This document shows, piece after piece, positions 32,393 to 39,791 of a stretch of DNA of 64,000 nucleotides; the stretch's first letter is position 1, and the number at the start of each line of letters is the position of its first letter. The DNA is from BA4 sp044376575 (GTDB lineage Bacteria > Bacteroidota > Bacteroidia > CAIKAF01). The stretch covers positions 1-64,000 of the forward strand of contig JBILKR010000011.1 of the NCBI GenBank assembly GCA_044376575.1, written 5' to 3'. The notes under the pieces are model-generated. The model searched no databases, was not told the origin of the DNA, and worked only from the letters and a program-made list of their open reading frames with translations. The translations under genes and the position numbers were made by a program.

Positions 32393-33784
32393 TTATAAAA
32401 ACCTTTTCAGTAATGATTTCATAAAACGCATTCTGCTTTTTTTATAGGGCGGAAAACGCAGGTAATCATCCAGGGGCTGAATGCTTCGGCTGAGAACAGA
32501 TTTTTTATTTGAAAAGGTATCAAAGCTAAATTTACCATGATAACTTCCCATACCACTTTTACCAACACCTCCGAATGGCATTTCATTTGAACTGATATGC
32601 AATACTGTATCGTTAATGGTTACTCCGCCTGATGTGGTTTGTTGTAAAAAATATTTTTGTACACGACTGCTCCTGCTAAATAAATATGCAGCGAGTGGTT
32701 TGTCGTTGGTATTAATAAAATCAATGGCTTCATCAATCGATGAATAGGTGTATATCGGCAAGATCGGACCAAAGATTTCTTCTTTCATTACTGTGCTGTG
32801 AAAGGGCGCATTGATCATCAGCGTGGGTTCAATGCGTAACGATTGATCATCAGTTTTCCCACCGAATATAATGTCTCCATCCTGCAGGTATTTTTTAATT
32901 CTGTGATAATGTCTTTCGTTGATAATCTTTCCGTAGTCTTTACTCTCCATAGGATTGTTACCATAAGAAGAGGTGATGATTTTCTGTAATTGTTCAACAA
33001 GTTTATCTTTTACATCGGCATGCACAAATAAATAATCAGGAGCCAGACAGGTTTGTCCGCTGTTAATCCATTTACCCCAGGATATGCGTTTTGCAGCGAG
33101 TTTGATGTCGGCATCAGAATGCACAATGCACGGACTCTTTCCGCCCAGTTCAAGGGTTACCGGAGTGAGATATTCGGCAGCGGCTTTATATACAATTTTA
33201 CCCACTTCCGGTCCGCCGGTATAAAAAATATAATCCCATCGTTGTTCGAGCAGGTGCTGCGTTTCTTTTACTCCGCCTTCTTGCACGTAAATATATTCTT
33301 TATCAAAATGTTCGTTGATGAGTTGTGCCATTACTAACGATGTTGCCGGTGCGTGTTCAGAAGGTTTCATCACGGCGCAATTTCCTGAGGCCATGGCTCC
33401 GAGCAGTGGAGAAATCGTGAGCATGAACGGATAATTCCATGGAGAAATAATCAGAACCGATCCAAGTGGCTCGCGAATTATTTTGCTGCTTCCGGGAGTG
33501 TTGAACAAGGACGTGGGCACCACTTCGGGCATGCTCCACTGGCGAATATTTTTTAGAAAATGATCGGCTTCTGAATATATTGGTCCCAACTCAACGGTCA
33601 TACTTTCATATTCCGGTTTTTTGAGGTCGTGATGCAAGGCTTCCAGAATCAAGTGCTCATTTTTTTCAATCAGTTTTACAAGTTTCTTGATTTGATCTAT
33701 GCGAAAATGAATGTCTTTTGTTTTTCCCGTAGCGAAAAATTTTCGCTGTTCATTGGAAAGGAGTGTGGAAGTATTATGTTGCAT
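32393..33784 (-). CDS. Aldehyde dehydrogenase, class 3 (fatty aldehyde type)
   Basis: The start is the ATG at 33784 (MQHNTSTLLSNEQRKFF), giving 463 residues, the compact ALDH3 size. Motifs: GSVLIISPWNYPFMLTISPLLGAMASGNCAVMKPSE (about 103-138), FYTGGPEVGKIV (NAD binding), LELGGKSPCIVHSDAD with catalytic Glu, SGQTCLAPDY with the nucleophilic Cys, and KEEIFGPILPI. The basic C-terminus (YPPYKKSRMRFMKSLLKRFL) could bind membranes, as in fatty aldehyde dehydrogenases. It oxidises long-chain or other aldehydes to acids with NAD(P)+. It sits directly behind the Mpo1-like gene. Confidence 0.9.
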   Translation of the reverse strand: MQHNTSTLLSNEQRKFFATGKTKDIHFRIDQIKKLVKLIEKNEHLILEALHHDLKKPEYESMTVELGPIYSEADHFLKNIRQWSMPEVVPTSLFNTPGSSKIIREPLGSVLIISPWNYPFMLTISPLLGAMASGNCAVMKPSEHAPATSLVMAQLINEHFDKEYIYVQEGGVKETQHLLEQRWDYIFYTGGPEVGKIVYKAAAEYLTPVTLELGGKSPCIVHSDADIKLAAKRISWGKWINSGQTCLAPDYLFVHADVKDKLVEQLQKIITSSYGNNPMESKDYGKIINERHYHRIKKYLQDGDIIFGGKTDDQSLRIEPTLMINAPFHSTVMKEEIFGPILPIYTYSSIDEAIDFINTNDKPLAAYLFSRSSRVQKYFLQQTTSGGVTINDTVLHISSNEMPFGGVGKSGMGSYHGKFSFDTFSNKKSVLSRSIQPLDDYLRFPPYKKSRMRFMKSLLKRFL

Positions 33785-33800
33785 ACGAATCAAAGATTGA

Positions 33801-34274
33801 TTAATATTTTATTCCTGATTTTTTAAAAATAAAATGCATCAGCCAGGCAGGTCCAACCAGCAGAAATTGGAGGTCTTTAAGAAAGGATGGTTTTTTTCCT
33901 TCGATTCCATGTCCGATAAACTGACCAATCCAGGCAAGAATAAAAATGATGAATGAAAATATGGCGAGGTAAACAGTTCCGTTTTGTATTGCTATCCAAT
34001 CATTAATAAATGAAACCATTCCACCGAAAAAAATGAATCCGATAAAAAGGGGAAAAGATAATATCAGGTAATATAACAATACCGGAATGAGCAGGATGTT
34101 TGCCCAGTTGAGGTAAGGAATATTTTCCATAGCTGCGAATACCGGAATGGATCGAATTAAACCCACAATCGAAAAAAAGATAATAGGCACACAGATCCAG
34201 TGGATGGTTTTATTAACAGGGTTCTGGTGGCTTTCACCATAGGCTTCGAGTAGTAAATCAATTTTTCTTGACAT
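33801..34274 (-). CDS. Mpo1-like (DUF962) membrane protein
   Basis: This is a 157-residue protein with four membrane helices: about 25-45, 55-78, 95-115 and 135-150. The family signature is present at both ends: YGESHQNPVNKTIHWICVP (about 11-29) and GQFIGHGIEGKKPS (about 116-129), the His-bearing motifs of DUF962. In yeast, Mpo1 is an iron-dependent dioxygenase that shortens 2-hydroxy fatty acids by one carbon, in phytosphingosine breakdown. Here it heads an operon with an ALDH3-type gene 16 nt downstream. A role in turnover of 2-hydroxy fatty acids is an inference from yeast. Confidence 0.85.
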   Translation of the reverse strand: MSRKIDLLLEAYGESHQNPVNKTIHWICVPIIFFSIVGLIRSIPVFAAMENIPYLNWANILLIPVLLYYLILSFPLFIGFIFFGGMVSFINDWIAIQNGTVYLAIFSFIIFILAWIGQFIGHGIEGKKPSFLKDLQFLLVGPAWLMHFIFKKSGIKY

Positions 34275-34355
34275 ATTGAAAATTTACTGGTGAAAATACA
34301 TAATATTCGTGGATGAGAGAAAATTTGGATAAGGGAGGAGGTTGAGGGTTAAGAG

Positions 34356-36128
34356 TTAATTGCTTTTAAATTGCATATTCAAAAGCATTGGAAGAATTTT
34401 CTTTTCTGCAATAAAAGGAATTCCAAATGTTCTGTCAGAACAGGTTGATTTAATCAATTCAATAACTTCTTTTTCAGCATTTGCCCTGCTTTTCAGCAAA
34501 GGATCTGAAATTTCGGATAACATGGAAAGGCTTTGGTTAATTAACCATGCATAAGGTTTAATACCTGCTCTATTTAAATCTTCTTGCAAAGTAACAGCTT
34601 CACGCATTGGAGTTGTTTCTGGTAAAGAAACTAAAATGATTTTTGAAAGCGATTGGTCTTGTAAAGCCATGTAGGGAGTTCTAAGTTGTCCAGAATACTT
34701 ACTATTTCGCATTATTTCCCGATGATAGCTTCCGGCAGTATCCAATAATAAAAGAGTGTGTCCTGTTGGTGCTGTATCTATTACTACGAACTGCCTTTTA
34801 GCTAGATTAATAGCTTTTGAAAAAGCATGAAAAACAGCCACTTCTTCAGTACAGGGAGATTTTAAATCTTCAAGAATTAGTTTTTTTGCTTCTTCGGATT
34901 GCCCCTCACCTTTATTTTCTAATACTTTATTTATGTAACGTTGTGTTTCAATTTTAGGGTCGATGCGTTCAACTTTTAATGTTGCAGGTAGCTCACCCAG
35001 TTGTTCAATAAAATCCTGAATGTGTGCTGCCGGATCAGTAGTGGTTAAAAGAACATTAAATCCTTTTTTTGCAAGTAAAACTGCAATTGCAGTAGCAGCA
35101 ATTGTTTTGCCTACCCCTCCTTTACCCATGGTCATTATTAATCCATGTTGCTGGTTTTTGCAAATATTGTCTGTTAAGGTTCCAATTCCATCTAATAGTT
35201 GAAGAGATGGAATAATTTGACCAACAACTTTATCTGATAGTTTTTTTTGCAATTCAGGGTTAAATAGAGAACGTAGTTTTTCTATACCTAAAATATTATA
35301 TGCTAAAAGAGGAAATATTTTTTGTGGTAGCAATTTTAAATTTTCAGGAATTGAATTGAGTTGCTCGGCACCTGTTTCCTCAATTTTAATTGCGAGTTGG
35401 TCATGCTTATCTATTGCTTTGAAAACTCCATTGATGTATAACGTCTGGTTGCACAATCCAAGTTCTTTTAATTCATTGCTCGTTCTTGAAGCTTCTTTCA
35501 ACGAGGCTTTGTCTGCCTTTGCAACGATATAGAAATTGGTCAACGTTCCATCTCTTAGTATCTTTACGACTGTGTGGTATCTTTCCTTTCCACTTTTGAG
35601 TGCAGATGTAGGGCCAAGACACGAAGCTCCATCAGGGTTTTCTTCTGTAAAACTTGACCATGCAGCGGGCAACTCAAGAAGTCGTAATGTATGGCCAGTT
35701 GGTGCAGTATCAAATATTATTACATCAAATTTTTTTCCTTCAATTTCACCTGTAACAAATCTTGAAAATTCATCAAAAGATGCGATTTCTGTAGTACATG
35801 CACCTGATAGATCTTCTCTTATTTTTTTAATTTCTTCTTTTGTAGCTATTCCTTCAAGAGGCTGAATTACTCTGTTACGATATTCTTCAGCTGAATTTTC
35901 AGGGTTAATATTTACAGCAAAGAGATTGTTAACCCCCTTTACATGATTAATCTTTTCATCAACAGAGCTTTCTAAAACATCTTTTAAATTAGATGCAGGA
36001 TCTGTACTTACAAGCAATACTGATTTTCCAGTTTCTGCAAGTTCAATTGCAGTTGCACATGCAAGTGATGTTTTTCCAACCCCTCCCTTTCCTGTGAAGA
36101 ATAAATATTTAGTGTTAGAATTATTCAT
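34356..36128 (-). CDS. arsA: Two-domain arsenical pump ATPase ArsA
   Basis: This 590-residue protein has two homologous P-loop halves. The first Walker A is GKGGVGKT at 13-20, the second at 335-342. DTAPTGHT occurs at 140-147 and 451-458. Cys111 (GACTTEI), Cys170 (GASCLGP) and Cys426 (SPCTEEV) match the three metalloid-binding cysteines of E. coli ArsA, so As(III)/Sb(III) stimulation is expected. It drives the ArsB efflux channel from the cytoplasm. No arsB, arsD, arsR or arsC lies within the window. A tail-anchored-protein (Get3-like) role is the alternative, but the two fused halves and the cysteines favour arsenic. Confidence 0.9.
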   Translation of the reverse strand: MNNSNTKYLFFTGKGGVGKTSLACATAIELAETGKSVLLVSTDPASNLKDVLESSVDEKINHVKGVNNLFAVNINPENSAEEYRNRVIQPLEGIATKEEIKKIREDLSGACTTEIASFDEFSRFVTGEIEGKKFDVIIFDTAPTGHTLRLLELPAAWSSFTEENPDGASCLGPTSALKSGKERYHTVVKILRDGTLTNFYIVAKADKASLKEASRTSNELKELGLCNQTLYINGVFKAIDKHDQLAIKIEETGAEQLNSIPENLKLLPQKIFPLLAYNILGIEKLRSLFNPELQKKLSDKVVGQIIPSLQLLDGIGTLTDNICKNQQHGLIMTMGKGGVGKTIAATAIAVLLAKKGFNVLLTTTDPAAHIQDFIEQLGELPATLKVERIDPKIETQRYINKVLENKGEGQSEEAKKLILEDLKSPCTEEVAVFHAFSKAINLAKRQFVVIDTAPTGHTLLLLDTAGSYHREIMRNSKYSGQLRTPYMALQDQSLSKIILVSLPETTPMREAVTLQEDLNRAGIKPYAWLINQSLSMLSEISDPLLKSRANAEKEVIELIKSTCSDRTFGIPFIAEKKILPMLLNMQFKSN

Positions 36129-36309
36129 TTCATAATATACACTAATTGGTAACTCTTGTAAATTTATTTAACTAATACCCATCGATTGTTTAGGTATGAT
36201 TGAAAAAATAAATCACTAATATAATTTATTTAATATTATCTGTATTGGAATTAATTACTACATATCATAATTATTCCTTTTGAGTTAAATATTAAATGCA
36301 TTTCAGTAT

Positions 36310-37341
36310 TCAAAAATACAACTGTGATATGGTGATAACTCCCATGATTAATCCTACAGTCCATAATATTCCGAGTATAATAAATGCCCATTTAAAATTT
36401 ATTTCTCTCTTGAATATTATCATACTCCCTAGCATTAGTAATAATACAATGGGTACTCCCAGTATTAATATAAAGGATACCATACCCATGCCGGATAGTA
36501 TTACAGACTGTGTAGATTGAAAAATAATATCAGATAAAGTGTTATTATAAACATCACTGCTCCATGTTACAAAATCAATCTCACCAAATACAACGGCAAA
36601 CAGAATACTAGCTAATATAAATATCCAGAACAGAATAAATAATGCAAGGCACCCTTTCATGAATACACCAAATATTCGTGTTAAGAGATCGCCAGTTGTA
36701 TGCAGAATTTGAGTGAATTTATTTTTAGTACGTTTTTTAAAATCCGGATCTTCAAATCGCTGTTCAATATCCTGCATTTCTTTTTTTACCTTTTTTTCAA
36801 TGGCTGAAATGGTAATGGGTTCACCTCTCATTTCCAGTTTATCTGCAGTAGTTTTGGCTTTCGGCATAGCCATCCATAATATCAGATAAAACAATAATCC
36901 TGTTCCCCAGACAACAAAACTGAATGCAAAAATTAATCTGAAAATCACTGGATCAATCCCAAAATATGCGCCTAAACCGCTACACACACCTCCCATGATC
37001 TGATTGTCAGGATCCCTGAATAATCTTTTATTGATGATGTTTTTAGTATCTGAATTTTTTTTCGGTTCTTCTGTACTTTGTTCAGAAATCACATCCGGTT
37101 GACCCATAATGTCCATCATTTGCTGAACATTTTGTATAGTAAGTACCTCTTTTCGGTCGCCCAGCATTTCTTTAAATATTTCTGCAATGCGTTGCTCAAT
37201 ATCTTGCATGATTTCTTCAGCACCTTCTTCTTTGCTAAAATGTATGGTGAGTTGATCTATATACTTGTTTACTTTTTCAAAAGCATCTTCATCAATCTGA
37301 AATACACTTCCTCCGATATTGACTTGAATGGTTTTTTTCAT
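36310..37341 (-). CDS. PspC-domain membrane protein
   Basis: This is a 343-residue protein. Residues about 1-85 form a helical cytosolic region (MKKTIQVNIGGSVFQIDEDAFEKVNKYIDQL, then IMQDIEQRIAEIF) as in Bacteroidota PspC proteins. About 105-170 is the PspC domain: RLFRDPDNQIMGGVCSGLGAYFGIDPVIFRLIFAFSFVVWGTGLLFYLILWMAMP. Three further hydrophobic helices lie at about 220-250, 275-300 and 310-335. It is an inner-membrane protein linked by family to envelope stress. Its partner 24 nt upstream is a PadR regulator, so expression is probably controlled by the operator at 37731-37757. Confidence 0.87.
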   Translation of the reverse strand: MKKTIQVNIGGSVFQIDEDAFEKVNKYIDQLTIHFSKEEGAEEIMQDIEQRIAEIFKEMLGDRKEVLTIQNVQQMMDIMGQPDVISEQSTEEPKKNSDTKNIINKRLFRDPDNQIMGGVCSGLGAYFGIDPVIFRLIFAFSFVVWGTGLLFYLILWMAMPKAKTTADKLEMRGEPITISAIEKKVKKEMQDIEQRFEDPDFKKRTKNKFTQILHTTGDLLTRIFGVFMKGCLALFILFWIFILASILFAVVFGEIDFVTWSSDVYNNTLSDIIFQSTQSVILSGMGMVSFILILGVPIVLLLMLGSMIIFKREINFKWAFIILGILWTVGLIMGVITISQLYF

Positions 37342-37365
37342 ATTGTATTTTTTATTTGAGGTGGA

Positions 37366-37698
37366 TTAACTGAGTTTATTTACGGCGATATTTAATTCGT
37401 CCCATGTTTTTTTGAGGTGCAACTGAAATACTTTTCCTGTATCTGTTATGCTATAATATTTTCTGGGCGGCCCCTGTGTACTTTCTTCCCAGCGATAGGA
37501 GAGATAACCTTCGTTTTTTAATCGTGTTAAGAGAGGATACAATGTGCCTTCTACAACAATTAGTTGTCCTTTTTTGAGTTCAGAAATAATATCTGATGCA
37601 TAGGCATCATTTCTTGCCAGAACAGATAATATCACAAGCTCCAGCACACCTCTCCGCATCTGCGCCTGTGTATTTTCTATATTTATTTTTGCTGACAT
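37366..37698 (-). CDS. PadR family transcriptional regulator
   Basis: This 110-residue winged-helix protein has the standard PadR layout: MRRGVLELVILSVLARNDAYASDIISELKK (about 14-43), GTLYPLLTRLKNEGYLSYRWEESTQGPPRKYYSITDTG (about 51-88), and a C-terminal dimerisation helix. It is a one-component repressor whose ligand is unknown. It is first in the operon with the PspC gene. The palindrome at 37731-37757 has the ATGTACT/AGTACAT arms typical of PadR operators, which points to autorepression. Confidence 0.92.
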   Translation of the reverse strand: MSAKINIENTQAQMRRGVLELVILSVLARNDAYASDIISELKKGQLIVVEGTLYPLLTRLKNEGYLSYRWEESTQGPPRKYYSITDTGKVFQLHLKKTWDELNIAVNKLS

Positions 37699-37714
37699 GG
37701 TAAATTATATGACA

Positions 37715-37722
37715 CAAAACTA
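37715..37722 (-). promoter_or_regulatory. -7 box of the padR-pspC operon
   Basis: On the minus strand TAGTTTTG fits TAnnTTTG and ends 16 nt before the padR start codon. The expected -33 region (about 37742-37745) falls in the centre of the palindromic operator. Confidence 0.5.
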
Positions 37723-37730
37723 TATAATAA

Positions 37731-37757
37731 AATGTACTATGCACCACATAGTACATT
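37731..37757. promoter_or_regulatory. PadR operator palindrome
   Basis: The arms AATGTACTATG (37731-37741) and CATAGTACATT (37747-37757) are perfectly complementary across a 5-base centre (CACCA). The ATGTACT/AGTACAT core is the known PadR-type operator. It overlaps the -33 region of the padR promoter, so binding should block transcription. Confidence 0.8.
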
Positions 37758-37800
37758 AAAAAAATGTTAAACCATTGAATATTAATTCAGTAAAATTGGT

Positions 37801-38970
37801 TTATAGTTTAATCATTGAGGCCATAAAGAAGCCGTCTGAACCGTGAGTAGGGGAGATTCGTCTTGATTTTTCTAATTTGAAATCAGAATGTAGCTTCAGA
37901 AATGCTGCCATATTCTCTTCGTTTTCCATCGGTAAAATACTACAAGTTGAATAAATTAATCGGCCGCCTTTTTTCAGCATTACTGAATAACGATGTAAAA
38001 TATCTTGTTGTGTTTTTACGATTGATTGCAATGATTCCGGAGTTATCGAATATTTTATTTCTGGTTTTCTGCGTAGTGTTCCTAAACTGCTGCAGGGCAC
38101 ATCCAATAATATTTGATCAAATGTATTTGTATGATTGCTGATAAACTCATCAGTAATTACCAACGCCTGAATACAAGTTGCCTTTGCGCGCTGAGCCCTG
38201 ATTTTTAACTGTTCTATTTTATGTGAATGAATATCTGTTGACCAAATATTCCCCTTGTTATTTAAAAGAGCTGCGATATGAAGTGATTTACCTCCGGCAC
38301 CGCAACATCCGTCCAAAATATTCATACCATCTTTGAGTTCCATAAATGGTGCTACCTGCTGTGACGATTCATCCTGTATTTCAAACCATCCTTTCTGATA
38401 GATCTCCCATTTGGTTAACTGAACTTTTTGATGGATACGTATAGCATCCCCAGGTAATAGTGTATAATTAACACTTAGTTCATCCAGTTTTTTACAAACT
38501 TTATCTTTTGTTGTAATCAGTGTATTGACGCGAATGCATGTGTCTGCCGGTTTCAGCATACTATGCCATTCTTCAAATGTATTTTCCTTATTCAATGGGT
38601 ATAACCATTCCGGAACACTAACACGAATATGTTCAGGAATTTTATCATTTAATATTTCTTGAATATGTTGGATGACCTCAGATGATAATTGATGCTCCTG
38701 AACAATCATCTGATCTTTCCATGCCTGAATGGCTACTTGTTTTTCTAAGGTAATTTCTTCTCCTGATTTTTCTAACAAGTATTCATAAAGTAATTTGTTA
38801 CGAAGCACACCATAGAGCAGATTAAGAATTGTTTTTCTGTCGTTACTGCCCCATTCTTTATGGATGGCTGTCATTTTTCTTACAACATCTTCGCTTTGTT
38901 TTCCTTCAACAAGTATTGCGTGCAACATTGTTGCTGCATGCTGTTGATGGGCATGATAAAGTTTTTTCAT
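37801..38970 (-). CDS. RsmB/NOP-family RNA cytosine-C5 methyltransferase
   Basis: This is a 389-residue protein. The N-terminal NusB-like helical region (about 1-110) has SNDRKTILNLLYGVLRNKLL. The middle has IRVNTLITTKDKV and the PUA-like approach. The SAM domain has ILDGCCGAGGKSLHIAALLNN (about 227-247), the first catalytic Cys in LLDVPCSSLGTLRRKPEIKY, and the second in IYSTCSILPMENEENMAAF. This two-Cys arrangement is characteristic of m5C methyltransferases. RsmB methylates C967 of 16S rRNA in E. coli; the exact site here is inferred. It overlaps the upstream MBL-fold gene by 4 nt. Confidence 0.87.
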   Translation of the reverse strand: MKKLYHAHQQHAATMLHAILVEGKQSEDVVRKMTAIHKEWGSNDRKTILNLLYGVLRNKLLYEYLLEKSGEEITLEKQVAIQAWKDQMIVQEHQLSSEVIQHIQEILNDKIPEHIRVSVPEWLYPLNKENTFEEWHSMLKPADTCIRVNTLITTKDKVCKKLDELSVNYTLLPGDAIRIHQKVQLTKWEIYQKGWFEIQDESSQQVAPFMELKDGMNILDGCCGAGGKSLHIAALLNNKGNIWSTDIHSHKIEQLKIRAQRAKATCIQALVITDEFISNHTNTFDQILLDVPCSSLGTLRRKPEIKYSITPESLQSIVKTQQDILHRYSVMLKKGGRLIYSTCSILPMENEENMAAFLKLHSDFKLEKSRRISPTHGSDGFFMASMIKL

Positions 38971-39734
38971 GCTTCGTTCAATTCAACCCAGTGATAATGA
39001 TCAAGCCATAATGCATGAGCCGGTGATGGCAATGTTATTGTTGAAAAATCGGGATAAGTTACTCGCGCAAGTTTAGAAACCATTCCTGATGATTTTTTAT
39101 TTTCATCGTGCGTGTTCAGTACCTGTAACGGTTGAAGTTGTTGGATTAGTTGTATTGCATTTTCTACTCCTGGATTGATCAATCCGCCAAGAAAAAAAGG
39201 CAGTGTAAAATGAGTAAAAGTAGTAATCAATGCTACACAGCGCATAGGTTTTAATTGAGTCGCCATTTCTTCTGAAAGAAAAAATCCATGTGGCGCATAA
39301 AAAATATAATTTCCCTGATGCTGAATAACAATTGCATGATAAATCGGATCAAGAAAGCGCTTCGGTGTTATTCTGGAAAAATGAAATCCATCATGGACAA
39401 TTGATTGAGGAAAGGAAGGAATTTCGCCGATAGGTTGTGATGTTGTTTTTCTTAATCTTTTGATGGCAGGAGGAACGGCAAACCATTGTACCTGTTTATC
39501 CATCTTGCTCAATGTTTCTTCGTGACAATGATCCGAATAGGGTTGAGATACAATCAATGCATCAACCTTGCCCAAATCCTCATAAGGTAATGGAGTGGTA
39601 TTATGCCATTGCTGATTGAATGCCTTAAAGCCGTCAACCTCATCGCCCGATAGCCATGGATCTAACACGACGGTACGATTATTCCATCGAATCTGCCAAC
39701 TGTTGTCCATGTTTAATCTTCTAATCTCCAGCAT
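38967..39734 (-). CDS. MBL-fold protein with altered metal-binding motif
   Basis: This is a 255-residue protein with the metallo-beta-lactamase-like order: an opening strand WQIRWNNRTVVLDPWLSG (about 14-31), then ALIVSQPYSDHCHEETL (about 59-75), YIFYAPHGFF (about 140-149) and LNTHDENKKSSGMVSKL (about 213-229). The classical HxHxDH reads QPYSDH, with Gln and Tyr replacing the first two His while Asp-His remain. I recall a similar pattern in an MBL branch from plants and cyanobacteria. Metal content and substrate are uncertain. A shorter start at Met9 is possible. Confidence 0.7.
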   Translation of the reverse strand: MLEIRRLNMDNSWQIRWNNRTVVLDPWLSGDEVDGFKAFNQQWHNTTPLPYEDLGKVDALIVSQPYSDHCHEETLSKMDKQVQWFAVPPAIKRLRKTTSQPIGEIPSFPQSIVHDGFHFSRITPKRFLDPIYHAIVIQHQGNYIFYAPHGFFLSEEMATQLKPMRCVALITTFTHFTLPFFLGGLINPGVENAIQLIQQLQPLQVLNTHDENKKSSGMVSKLARVTYPDFSTITLPSPAHALWLDHYHWVELNEA

Positions 39735-39791
39735 GTTGAATATTTTATTTAATGATACAAAGAATCAATAACATTCATTTAATAGAATTGT

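Noticed and set aside
32393..34274. Complete sphingolipid degradation operon
   Set aside because: There is no lyase, kinase or ceramidase gene nearby; only two steps can be suggested.
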